DNA of 20,000 bases, from the NCBI RefSeq assembly GCF_964340395.1, contig NC_135559.1, positions 1,525,001 to 1,545,000 of the forward strand, read 5' to 3'. Each line of letters begins with the position of its first letter. The stretch's first letter is position 1. The position numbers and the translations under genes were made by a program. Source of the stretch: Glandiceps talaboti (lineage: Eukaryota > Hemichordata > Enteropneusta > Spengelidae). Below are positions 9,810 to 19,790 of this stretch, one piece after another. The notes under the pieces were generated by a model, which made no database searches, was not told where the DNA came from, and saw only the letters and a list, made by a program, of their open reading frames with translations.

Positions 9810-12677
9810 ATGAGCGATTTGCCATCCCTGTTTACCAGCCATTCCAAAGGTCTGAAGATTATTCATTGGAATATCAATCGAATCAGGAACAAAATATATG
9901 AAATTCGGGAAATCTTGACTTCCTCCCTCACAAATACAATTATTGGATTTAGTGAAACTTGGTTGAACACTAATACTTCTGATACTTTCATGGACTTACC
10001 TGGCTTTAATTTGGTTCGTCGTGATAGATCAGACAGAAACGGTGGTGGCATCATTGTTTATCTGAGTGATAATATCTCGTTTACTCGAATGCCTGATCTC
10101 GAATCGTCTTTCATTGAACAAGTTACAGTCAAAATTACGTTTAAAAATACTCACCCTTTCATTCTGAGCTTCATTTACAGACCACCTAATAGTAGTGCCG
10201 CATGGATTGATCATTTCCAAGATATCATGGATAAGTTGTATGAAACTGACCTCGAGCTGATTCTTCTTGGTGACTTTAATATTAACTTGTTAGTTAATAA
10301 CGCAAAATGGACATCTACTATTGAATATTTTTGTCTCAAGCAACTCATTGATACACCTACCAGAACAACTGATACTACTTCTACCTTAATTGACCATATA
10401 TATACCACCAACCCTATAAATTATTCTAACACAAGAACAATATCTCACGGACTCTCCGATCATTCCCCCATCATGACAGTTAGAAAAATCCATTCAACCA
10501 GAAAATCGGACCATAACATTATCACTTACAGATGCTTACGTAACTTCAATGTAAACAACTTTGTTAGTGACCTGAAGTCAGCAGACTGGTCAACTCTGCA
10601 AACTACAAACGACCCTGAACTTGCCCTAAATAGTTGGATTTCAACTTTCTCCAGTATCTTCAATAAGCATGCTCCACTCAAATCCAAGCGAGTTCGTTAT
10701 GCAAATCTACCTTCCTGGCATACCCTTGAACTTCATAATGCACGCAACGTTAGAGACAAGTTGAAAGCTTCAAATAATACCGTTGAATACAAGAAACAAA
10801 GGAACTACGTAAACATGCTTACATCATCCCTCAGGAAAAATTATTACTCTAAGCTTATTGCCGACAAATCCCATAACATCAATATTTGGAAAGCCATTCA
10901 TGATCTTCATCCCAAGTCTTCTCCGTCTAAACCCTCAAAGCTATATGTTGATGGCACTGAACTGACATCTTCTATGGATATTGCCGAAGCTTTCAACAGA
11001 CATTTCACTGACATTGCAGACGCTCTCAACAAAGATATTATGCATGAGACTTTTGATCCCACTAAGTTAAATAATTTTGTTGACTCTAAAGACATTCATT
11101 ACAGCTTCCGAATTCCACTTATCTCGCAAACGAAGGTTTTGAAATTCCTTCTAGATTTGGATACTTCTAAGTCAACCGGGTATGATTTTATAAGCGCTAA
11201 GATTTTGAAATCTACAGCTCCTTATATTGCTACACACATTTTTAGAATTGTTAACCTCTGCATAATCAATAATCACTTTCCATCTGCTTGGAAAATTGCT
11301 AAGGTGCTTCCTTTTCATAAAAGTAATTCTACTGATAAATGCTCCAATTTTCGACCCATTTCTATTCTACCATGTTTATCCAAACTTTTAGAATCCCACG
11401 TTCACCAAAGTCTGTATCTTTATCTCAACAAGTTTAATCTTCTTTATTCGTTTCAATCGGGCTTTCGTCCGGGTCATTCTTGTCAGACTGCTCTCACTTA
11501 TTTCGTTAATCAGTGCTATACTGCAATAAATAACAATAACTGGAGTGGTATCATTTTTCTTGATCTCTCTAAGGCCTTTGATCTTATTAACCATTCATTG
11601 CTTATTCAAAAACTTAAACTCTACAACTTTGATTCTTCGGCTATAAATTGGTTCACTTCATATCTTAAGGACAGAAAACAGTTTGTTTCCTTTAAAAATT
11701 GCAATTCTTCCATGTTATCTATTAAGTCTGGCGTCCCTCAAGGTTCTATCCTTGGTCCTCTTCTTTTCCTCCTTTATATCAATGACCTCCATTTAGAAGT
11801 TGAACACTGCCATACTAATACCTATGCTGACGACTCTACTCTTCTATTTTCCTCCCCTGATATTTCCATAGTAAATCAAACTATTAACGATGATCTGTCT
11901 AAAGTTCACACCTGGTGTAATCAAAACCATATGATCATTAATACAAATAAATCCAAAGCTATGGTAATTCCCCCTAAAAAGAACCTTTCTTTGCCCACTT
12001 CCTTTTCTGTTTTCTATAACAACGCGTCTCTTTCTTTCAGTGAAGTTGAAAAATCACTCGGACTTATCATTGACTCTACACTCTCATGGACTTCACATTG
12101 TCAACATTTGCATGCAAAAGTATCTTCTAATCTTGCAGCTCTTCGTCACATTGCTAAATACTTAGATGTATCTACTAAAAAACTTTTCTACTTTAGTTAT
12201 ATTCAGCCCTTTTTTGATACTTGTTGCAACATATGGTCTCATGCAAGTAAAGGTGATATTGACAAATTATATAAACTTCAGAAGCGTGCAATCCGGCTAA
12301 TTTTAAATATTTCTACCATTGAAATGCAATCCAAAGGGATTTCCAGTATTGACCTTTTTAAACGACTTCATATTTTACCACTTGAAAAGAGATTTCTATT
12401 TAATAAGTACATTCTGATTTTTAAATGTCTACATAACCTGGCTCCTATGTACCTCTCTGACCTCCTTCATAAAAGGAGTTCAAGTAACCAAATGGGTACC
12501 CGTTCCTGCACCAACAATCTTTTGTATTTACCATTTCCAAATTGTCGTATTTTTACTCAGTCATTTAGTTTTGAAAGCTCCAAACTTTGGAACATTTTAC
12601 CTACTCACCTTATCAGTATTACGAATTTAACTTGTTTCAAAAAATCTTTAAATTCATACCTATTTGAATCTCTTTAA
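9810..12677 (+). CDS. LINE ORF2, AP endonuclease plus reverse transcriptase
   Basis: A 955-codon intact polyprotein starting 11 bp after the ORF1 stop in another frame, so it needs reinitiation or a similar mechanism. The endonuclease occupies about residues 14-225: HWNIN (Asn21), SETWL (Glu49), YRPP (123-126), GDFN (Asp155, Asn157), IDHI (Asp195-His196) and SDHSP (Asp217-His218), i.e. the metal-binding and catalytic set of APE-type LINE nucleases. The reverse transcriptase follows: FRPIS near 513, GFRPGHS near 550, FLDLSKAFD (Asp585), SGVPQGSILGP (from 640) and YADDS (672-676, Asp674 and Asp675). A thumb-like and C-terminal region ends in a WNILP motif. There is no RNase H domain and no C-terminal zinc knuckle visible. 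It would nick genomic DNA and copy LINE RNA at the nick. No stop, frameshift or missing catalytic residue was seen. Confidence 0.96.
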   Translation: MSDLPSLFTSHSKGLKIIHWNINRIRNKIYEIREILTSSLTNTIIGFSETWLNTNTSDTFMDLPGFNLVRRDRSDRNGGGIIVYLSDNISFTRMPDLESSFIEQVTVKITFKNTHPFILSFIYRPPNSSAAWIDHFQDIMDKLYETDLELILLGDFNINLLVNNAKWTSTIEYFCLKQLIDTPTRTTDTTSTLIDHIYTTNPINYSNTRTISHGLSDHSPIMTVRKIHSTRKSDHNIITYRCLRNFNVNNFVSDLKSADWSTLQTTNDPELALNSWISTFSSIFNKHAPLKSKRVRYANLPSWHTLELHNARNVRDKLKASNNTVEYKKQRNYVNMLTSSLRKNYYSKLIADKSHNINIWKAIHDLHPKSSPSKPSKLYVDGTELTSSMDIAEAFNRHFTDIADALNKDIMHETFDPTKLNNFVDSKDIHYSFRIPLISQTKVLKFLLDLDTSKSTGYDFISAKILKSTAPYIATHIFRIVNLCIINNHFPSAWKIAKVLPFHKSNSTDKCSNFRPISILPCLSKLLESHVHQSLYLYLNKFNLLYSFQSGFRPGHSCQTALTYFVNQCYTAINNNNWSGIIFLDLSKAFDLINHSLLIQKLKLYNFDSSAINWFTSYLKDRKQFVSFKNCNSSMLSIKSGVPQGSILGPLLFLLYINDLHLEVEHCHTNTYADDSTLLFSSPDISIVNQTINDDLSKVHTWCNQNHMIINTNKSKAMVIPPKKNLSLPTSFSVFYNNASLSFSEVEKSLGLIIDSTLSWTSHCQHLHAKVSSNLAALRHIAKYLDVSTKKLFYFSYIQPFFDTCCNIWSHASKGDIDKLYKLQKRAIRLILNISTIEMQSKGISSIDLFKRLHILPLEKRFLFNKYILIFKCLHNLAPMYLSDLLHKRSSSNQMGTRSCTNNLLYLPFPNCRIFTQSFSFESSKLWNILPTHLISITNLTCFKKSLNSYLFESL

Positions 12678-12804
12678 TCCTTTTACATTGTCTGTGGTCT
12701 TACAATTTTATATCTTTTACGTTTCATACTTTTTAATGTTTTTCAATTTTTATGTGTGTTACCTTGTTTTGTTTTTGTTGTTTGTATTGTGTACATTTGC
12801 TTTA

Positions 12805-12845
12805 GGGCCCCTGGGAAGATTAGGCTGGACCTAACAGGGTCACCC
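12805..12845 (+). promoter_or_regulatory. LINE 3' UTR stem-loop
   Basis: Nested complementary segments can be paired by eye: GGG (12805-12807) with CCC (12843-12845), CCCTG (12809-12813) with CAGGG (12835-12839), and TTAGG (12820-12824) with CCTAA (12830-12834) around a CTGGA loop, with a bulge GGAAGA on the left side. A 3' hairpin close to the tail is a known feature of several LINE families and serves as the reverse transcriptase recognition site; that role here is inferred. Confidence 0.7.
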
Positions 12846-12859
12846 TTTTTCTTTTTTGA

Positions 12860-12885
12860 AATAAAAGTCGTTATTATTATATTAT
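12860..12885 (+). terminator. LINE AATAAA and TTA-type tail
   Basis: AATAAA lies at 12860-12865, followed by a short tail TTATTATTATATTATA (12871-12885). A microsatellite tail instead of poly(A) fits CR1/L2-type LINEs. The 3' boundary is drawn where the AAAGTGAG inverted repeat begins. Confidence 0.7.
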
Positions 12886-13083
12886 AAAGTGAGTTGGTTG
12901 GACAAATCTGAGGACCCCTTGTATGCATATAAACAATACACAATTAACTGCCAATAAATTCTTTCACACCTTACACATATAAATACAGTAACACAACGAG
13001 TAGCTGACAGTTGTCTGATGAACGCATTGAGCGTGAAACTCGGAGTTACAACTTAGCACCTCAAGTTCCAACCAACTCACTTT
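12886..13083 (+). repeat. 198-bp segment bracketed by 17-bp perfect inverted repeats
   Basis: AAAGTGAGTTGGTTGGA at 12886-12902 is the exact reverse complement of 12 other bases plus TTCCA..., i.e. the segment 13067-13083. Between them lies AT-rich sequence and a hammerhead ribozyme. The left copy abuts the LINE tail and the right copy abuts (TA)n. In RNA the arms would form a 17-bp stem enclosing the ribozyme. They may be termini of the unit or the remains of two opposed copies of one terminal sequence. Confidence 0.85.
13003..13057 (+). ncRNA. Type I hammerhead ribozyme
   Basis: The conserved core is present in order. Stem I 5' strand is GCT (13003-13005) and GTTGT (13010-13014), with internal loop GACA. 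Core CTGATGA is 13015-13021. Stem II is ACGC/GCGT (13022-13025, 13031-13034) with loop ATTGA. GAA is 13035-13037. Stem III is ACT/AGT (13038-13040, 13044-13046) with loop CGG. H17 is T13047. Stem I 3' strand is ACAAC (13048-13052) and AGC (13055-13057), with internal loop TT. Predicted self-cleavage is between 13047 and 13048, triplet GUU. A very short stem III and a stem I internal loop facing loop II are typical of hammerheads in Penelope-like elements and retrozymes. One departure: pair 10.1-11.1 is A-U instead of the usual G-C. Confidence 0.88.
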
Positions 13084-13084
13084 G

Positions 13085-13297
<213 letters not shown>

Positions 13298-13363
13298 CTC
13301 ACCGAGTTACATACGCTCCTCCTCCAAGTCGAGCACTCTACTCAACCAGCTACCAGACCCAGA

Positions 13364-13431
13364 ATGGAACAGCCACGTAAGGTAAACCTGAACTACTCTC
13401 TAAAGAACATTCCCCTCCCACCTTCGAGCAA

Positions 13432-13435
<4 letters not shown>
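13364..13435 (+). pseudogene. PLE-like protein N-terminus, truncated by (TA)n
   Basis: ATG at 13364 opens a frame reading MEQPRKVNLNYSLKNIPLPP (20 residues) followed by SSKT, then Ile-Tyr repeats from the (TA)n tract, with a stop only at ~13567. The YSxKNIPxP pattern shortly after the start Met matches what I recall of the conserved start of many metazoan PLE (Neptune/Penelope-type) proteins; this is recognition from memory, not a search. The frame is also open upstream to 13292, but the PLE-like part begins at this Met. About 24 codons remain of a protein usually of 600-900 residues. Confidence 0.5.

Positions 13436-13524
<89 letters not shown>
13436..13524. repeat. (TA)n microsatellite interrupting the PLE-like frame
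   Basis: About 90 bp of uninterrupted TA dinucleotide directly after the PLE-like codons. It is either the insertion junction or a later expansion. Confidence 0.97.
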
Positions 13525-13525
<1 letters not shown>

Positions 13526-13526
<1 letters not shown>

Positions 13527-13587
13527 ATGTAAGTAAAGAGAAGAAGTCTTCGATATCATGTAAGTAAAGGGGAGGAAGTCTTCGATA
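13526..13587. repeat. 31-bp tandem duplication
   Basis: CATGTAAGTAAAG begins at 13526 and 13557; the two 31-bp units differ at only a couple of positions (GAGAAGAAG versus GGGAGGAAG). They lie between (TA)n and an (ATTC)n tract. Origin unknown. Confidence 0.9.
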
Positions 13588-13612
13588 TATATCATTTATT
13601 CAGTTTTAAACT

Positions 13613-13663
13613 TCGTTCGTTCATTCATTCATTCATTCATTCATTCATTCATTCATTCATTCA
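13613..13663. repeat. (TTCA)n tetranucleotide microsatellite
   Basis: About 12 units of TTCA, with two GTTC variants at the left end. Confidence 0.95.
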
Positions 13664-13709
13664 CTGTTTATGACTAAAACCAGCTTTGTTGTGAATGGTT
13701 TTTTTCCAG

Positions 13710-13826
13710 GTCATTCTCACGAACGGCCATGACCCGATAGGAGTATGTTGTAGAGATGCTGCCCTCATTACCGACAAAGCACCGACATCACGTTTTTTGT
13801 TCATACGAGGCATCAAACTTAACTAG
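13710..13826 (+). CDS. Possible orphan exon (very weak)
   Basis: A T-rich tract ending in CAG (13700-13709) looks like a splice acceptor and is followed by a 38-codon open frame, VILTNGHDPIGVCCRD onward, ending at TAG 13824-13826. The local sequence is less AT-rich than its surroundings. No domain is recognised and no partner exon was found, so this may well be chance. Confidence 0.12.
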   Translation, partial: VILTNGHDPIGVCCRDAALITDKAPTSRFLFIRGIKLN

Positions 13827-14012
13827 TGATGAATATGGACAGTCTGACGATGTGCCCCGCAGCTTTCCCACCTCTCCTGATAGACAGTGACATATCAAAA
13901 TGAGTCCTGGAAAATAGAGCAATTATCAAATCATGCAATTACATTGCACTCAGAGTCAGTATAGAAAGAAAACCAGTAAATATTATATTAATTAATTATT
14001 ATAAATATTATA

Positions 14013-15574
<1,562 letters not shown>

Positions 15575-15829
15575 ACTAGGTAAAACGATGGGGTTTCGTC
15601 TTATACGATATATTTTTGTCATGACGTACGTAAACAAGATGCAGACAATGATAAGATAGATGATAAGACTGCAATTATGCAATTTGTCTCAATTGAAAAC
15701 AGATATAAACACCACTTCAAATCAAAAGTCAGATTTGACAAGACAAAATGAATGATATTGTACGTTTTTAAACTATCAGTGTCTGCAATTCTTTGTGCAA
15801 TTAGTAACAAACTCGGTCGCTGGAGACAT
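15575..15829 (+). repeat. Left arm of a long imperfect inverted repeat
   Basis: This ~255-bp segment matches the reverse complement of 17801-18056 along nearly its whole length, with scattered substitutions and small indels. Shared words include AAACGATGGGG, CATGACGTACGTAAACAAGATG, CAATTGAGACAAATT (as complement) and GTGTCTGCAATTCTTTGT. A minus-strand frame (15619-15810) is conserved in the other arm only until a frameshift, so DNA duplication explains it better than coding constraint. Confidence 0.88.
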
Positions 15830-16093
15830 CATTCTGCCTAGTTGATTCACTAAACAAACCTACTTGACCGTGGCTTAATTATATTTATAACAAGCCTAAT
15901 TACTCACATTATGTAATACTAGCATTCGGAAACAAACGACAGGGCTTGGCTAGAATTGACATAATACTCAGAATTTCAACGTAGATTGTTTCTATATATC
16001 TAGAGACTAAATCTCTCTCCCAAGTCACATACTAATATTTGCTAACCTACTGCTTTGGAGTATCCCTATAACAAATCGTGACATATTTGTTAA

Positions 16094-17501
16094 GGGAGCG
16101 ATCAGTTTTTACGGCCGGGGGTGGGCCGGTGACTTTTTGTTCATGTTGGACTTAAAAATAGTGACCCCCTGCAATTCATCCACAATACAATCCAACCCCC
16201 AACCCCCTCTGACAAATAAAAAAACACAATGACCCCCCCCCCCCATCTGTTGACAAGAAACACTCTTTTTGTTCTTGCAAAAGACACTCTATTCTCAAAG
16301 CATAATACCGCACACTGCATAGTTAATTTTACATGTTACATTTTTAGTAATTTTAAGTGTATCTGGTAAATTGCTAACCAAAATCCATTGTTTCACATGT
16401 ATGAAGGTCTTTAGATAGGAACCCTATGAGAAGTATGATTGTCTGTTCACGGACATACAAAATATTCATGTTTTAGTAACCAAAAGTTCTAGGATATCTC
16501 TTAGATTGAGTGAACTATAAATATTGATTAACTCAGCTAATTATCAAGTACAATATTATAAATGGAGATAATATACTTGTAAACCCATGTCAATAACTGT
16601 CACACATAATGATGTACCTGCATCATATAATGAATTGTTTACATCATATAAAGATGTGTTCACATCATATAGTCAATGTATTGTTTTCTTTAGACTTAAC
16701 ACAACTGTGGCTTTCCATACATGTACACGTTTGCACTCCTCAAGGCACTTGTTTGTCCTGTTCATCATTGGCACTGACTCAAAACTCCACCCCACCCCAC
16801 CCCCATTCATTGACCACACTGCTTATTTTAACCAAACTATTTTTGAAAGGTTTTGAATAATGAAATGTGATAAATGTCATTGGTTTCAAAATAGAAATTA
16901 AAAAATGTCATAAAAATGTTTTCTGTACTACAGCAGTTTCTAAACTAGGTTACTAATTCAATTCACTTACTATTAGCTATGTTGTCCAGTATATTGCTGG
17001 CAACATGATAGCCTTGAAAATAAATACATTCTAATAACAAGGAAATGTAATATTATGATCTGCTGACAAAATTGTACTTGCAGTATACAGTCACTCGATG
17101 TGGATACTAGATATTCCAGAGGAGATGTAAAATCTAATTTTCCTCATAACTTTGCACCGTGTCAGTACTATAGAAGTCCTGGCTACTAGATCATCATCAA
17201 ACAAATCTGTGTTTATAACTTTGTTTATCAGTCATTCACATAATATATATTCTCCCAGAATCCGATTAATATTGTGTTCACCTTGGAATATATTTCTTTC
17301 TTGGTAGTTTATGGTGTAAAACAATAGCAAGAGAAAGGGGGGTTTCACATGTAGCCTGGTAACATGTATTAAACTTGGTGATGGTCACAGGTATCAGAGA
17401 AGAAATGAAACACAAACACTGAAAAGTAATTTTTGATAAGACATGGAATTCGTACTATAGCTATGCAAAGTAACACTGTACAGTAAAAACTGATCGCGCC
17501 C
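16094..17501. mobile_element. 1408-bp element with 19-bp terminal inverted repeats, non-autonomous DNA transposon candidate
   Basis: The left end GGGAGCGATCAGTTTTTAC (16094-16112) and the right end (17483-17501, reverse complement GGGCGCGATCAGTTTTTAC) match at 18 of 19 positions. The left end is directly preceded by TTAA (16090-16093). The right end is followed by TAAT, so a TTAA target duplication is possible but degraded. The left subterminal region is GC-rich (GGCCGGGGGTGGGCCGG) and contains a run of 12 C at 16233-16244. No transposase is encoded; internal frames are short and low in information. TTAA targets are used by piggyBac and Kolobok-type families, but I do not assign a family. Confidence 0.7.
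16615..16683. repeat. 21-bp tandem repeat, three copies
   Basis: CATCATATA recurs at 16621, 16642 and 16663, a 21-bp period with diverged spacers. Because the period is a multiple of three, the frame at 16587-16856 shows a seven-residue repeat, but nothing else supports coding. It lies inside the terminal-inverted-repeat element. Confidence 0.75.
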
Positions 17502-17800
17502 TAATTTGTTGCTTTATTAACTAAGTAACGTCACATCATTGTTTACTCATCGCTTATATAATGTTGGAGATCATCTCGAATTTACTTTCTCGGTTATGAG
17601 CATTTCTGTAACAGTTCCGTTTCTTGTATTATATCTTCGTGTGTGTACCAACATCATTGATTGCATCTGTTGCAAAAAGGACAGTGAAGTTCATTTGAAA
17701 ATTGCTATTTCTTATAAGTTATATGATCAATGTAAGGGGTCAACGGTCATATACCAACCACACCACAGAATGAGAGACAAATTAATTTAATATGGTTTGT
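17502..17800. other. Spacer between TIR element and right arm
   Basis: Unique sequence with an 83-codon plus-strand frame (17539-17790) of no recognisable family, somewhat hydrophobic in its N-terminal half. It does not match the left spacer (15830-16093) by eye, so the inverted repeat is confined to the arms. Confidence 0.4.
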
Positions 17801-18056
17801 ATGTCTCCAACGGCAGAGTTTGTTACTAATTGAACAAAGAATTGCAGACACTGATAGTTTAAAAACGTACAATATCATTCATTTTGTCTTCTCAAATCTG
17901 ACTTTTGATTTGAAGTGGTGCTTTTTCTGTTTCCAATTGAGACAAATTGCATAATTGCAGTCTTATCATCTATCTTACCATTGTCTTCATCTTGTTTACG
18001 TACGTCATGACAAAAAATATTGCATAAGACGTAAGAAACCCCATCGTTTTAACTAA
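17801..18056 (-). repeat. Right arm of the long imperfect inverted repeat
   Basis: Partner of 15575-15829 in opposite orientation. Similarity starts at ATGTCTCC (17801) and ends near CCATCGTTTTAACTA (18056). The two arms bracket the 1408-bp TIR element almost symmetrically (264 bp on the left, 299 bp on the right), forming a foldback-like structure of about 2.5 kb. Confidence 0.88.
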
Positions 18057-18825
18057 TTTAATTCACAAAGGTTATCGATCAAGACTATTTCAGCGATGGG
18101 AACCATTTGCAATTAAATCGACTATCCATCATCTACAGTTGATTGAATTCAAAATAAACATGTTTCTTAATGTCCTAAGTCTACGTGCTGATACATTAAG
18201 CAAGCCTAGGGAATTGGATTCTCTAATTTTAGTAAAACTTCATTAATGTAAAAAAACAAAAAACAACGTACTGATGGATGCGACTCTTACTTGCAAAGAG
18301 ACTCTAAATCATGTTGAGTGAATATTGACACATATATAAGAAAATGTATCTGGAGTTACAACTAGTGTTATTGCTATCAAAGCTCCAACTCTCACTGCCA
18401 CATATCGGTATACCGCTCGTGTCATGTTAGTGTTCAACTAACTCTATTTGGTACAAACCATGCAGAAACCAATATTCAATAAGAAACTACACAACGTACA
18501 CTTTAAGATAATAAGATTGAATGTACGCTTTAAGATTGAATGAATACAGTTTCTTGCAACATTTTCTTTAAAATGAAATGATCTAATATGCCATATGCAG
18601 ACATCAAAACATTGGCGCCAGTGTATCTACGTCTAGTTGCAGTTTCATTGAAACGAAATGTAGCTAGAAATTGCGATCATTTATAAAGGATATGGCGACA
18701 ATCTAAGCATTATCAAAAACACTTTCTTGCAAAAATGCAGAATAATAACAATAGACACGTTTAATTGTATTTCTGTACTACTAAAAATATTTGTACTAGT
18801 AAAACAAAGTTGAGATATCGTTCAT
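18057..18825. other. Non-coding stretch, nothing recognised
   Basis: Unique AT-rich sequence; no gene, RNA or repeat is supported. Confidence 0.5.
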
Positions 18826-18970
18826 TAGCCCCCAACTGGCGAAGCCTTAGGGGCTATCATTTTGGGTCCCACGTGTCCGTCAATGCGTGCGTCCGTGTAT
18901 CAAAAATTCATGGGCCAATTTCAGCATATGCACATCACTTCATTTTATGGCCTATGCGACAACAGCCGAA
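18826..18970. repeat. Hairpin-headed GC-richer segment, possible dispersed repeat
   Basis: TAGCCCC (18826-18832) and GGGGCTA (18850-18856) form a perfect 7-bp inverted repeat around a 17-nt loop. The ~110 bp that follow (GGGTCCCACGTGTCCGTC, then GTGCGTCCGTGTATC and GGCGGCCATTTTTAACG) are clearly less AT-rich than either side and contain repeated GTCCGT words. This compositional island with a hairpin at its edge suggests an inserted repeat copy; the family is not identified. Confidence 0.4.
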
Positions 18971-19010
18971 TGGCGGCCATTTTTAACGTAAAAATTCACA
19001 TTTTCACATG

Positions 19011-19050
19011 ATGATGGTGGTGGTGGTGGTGGTGGTGGTGGTGGTGGTGG

Positions 19051-19090
<40 letters not shown>

Positions 19091-19091
19091 A

Positions 19092-19133
<42 letters not shown>
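19011..19133. repeat. (GGT)n then (GAT)n trinucleotide microsatellite
   Basis: A GGT run of about 11-12 units (~19014-19050) passes into a GAT run to 19133, with one AAT interruption near 19090. The T/G transition inside the same register implies one repeat arising from the other. Confidence 0.97.
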
Positions 19134-19135
<2 letters not shown>

Positions 19136-19699
19136 GGAGATATAGAGGAGGGAGGAGACGTGGAAGGGATTTAGGAGTAACTGAATGGATTAAACAAACT
19201 ACAATATGTAGGCAGAATGGTATACATATGTGTGTATTTATTTATTTACAGAGGTTAACAGTATTTACCTGAAAAAAATTAACTTTTTAAAACCTAATCG
19301 TCTTTGACGTCTTGAAATCTAAATAGGTAGAGGTGTCACTTCCAATTTTTCATTTCATGTTAATCTTTAGATAACAGTTTTTTTGCTGTCCTCTTTGTTT
19401 ATGTCAGTGTAGCATAGGATGTTCAGATGGCACCTATACATGTCAGTTGTATCAACACATATATAATTGACACAGACACTTGGGTCTCTAATGGATTTTC
19501 ATAAGTAACTACCAGTGTCATAGTTTGATAAAATACGCATGTGAATGTCTGTTAATTTTCTCGGAGAAAGCAATTTCATTCAATGACTATGATACGTTTA
19601 CATAATATACAGAGATCTCATAATAACAGTAATATATCCATAGCTCATAAACTGTTTTATCATTATACCCTGTATTTATTCCAATGCAATTCAAAGGAG
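19134..19699. other. Non-coding stretch, nothing recognised
   Basis: Unique AT-rich sequence with no supported gene or element. Confidence 0.5.
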
Positions 19700-19790
19700 A
19701 ACACCTGCATCGAACCCGGGTAATCATTTTCCGTATCAGTGCCGGACACACTTAAGGCAATGTGGCAAGTTGCGCGCATCGATATCCGTC
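19700..19790 (-). repeat. tRNA-like segment, possible SINE remnant
   Basis: On the minus strand an A-box-like region (TTGCCACATTGCCTTAAGTG) is followed by GTGTCCGGC and, about 30 bases on, a B-box-like GGGTTCGATGC. Order and spacing resemble a type II tRNA or the tRNA-derived head of a SINE. The T-stem does not pair well and no acceptor stem is evident, so it is not a functional tRNA. No SINE body or tail was identified. Confidence 0.3.

Noticed and set aside
9863-11594. Minus-strand and out-of-frame open frames inside the LINE
   Set aside because: They overlap ORF1 and ORF2, whose domains are clear, and have no recognisable content.
12997-13042. Alternative type III hammerhead reading, CGAGT (12997-13001) paired with ACTCG (13038-13042) and GUA cleavage
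   Set aside because: It leaves only 12 nt between cleavage site and CTGATGA, which cannot form a proper stem I. The type I fold explains all flanking complementarity.
15619-15810. 63-codon minus-strand frame conserved in the opposite inverted arm
   Set aside because: The second copy frameshifts and stops early, and synonymous and coding positions look equally conserved, so DNA duplication is enough to explain it.
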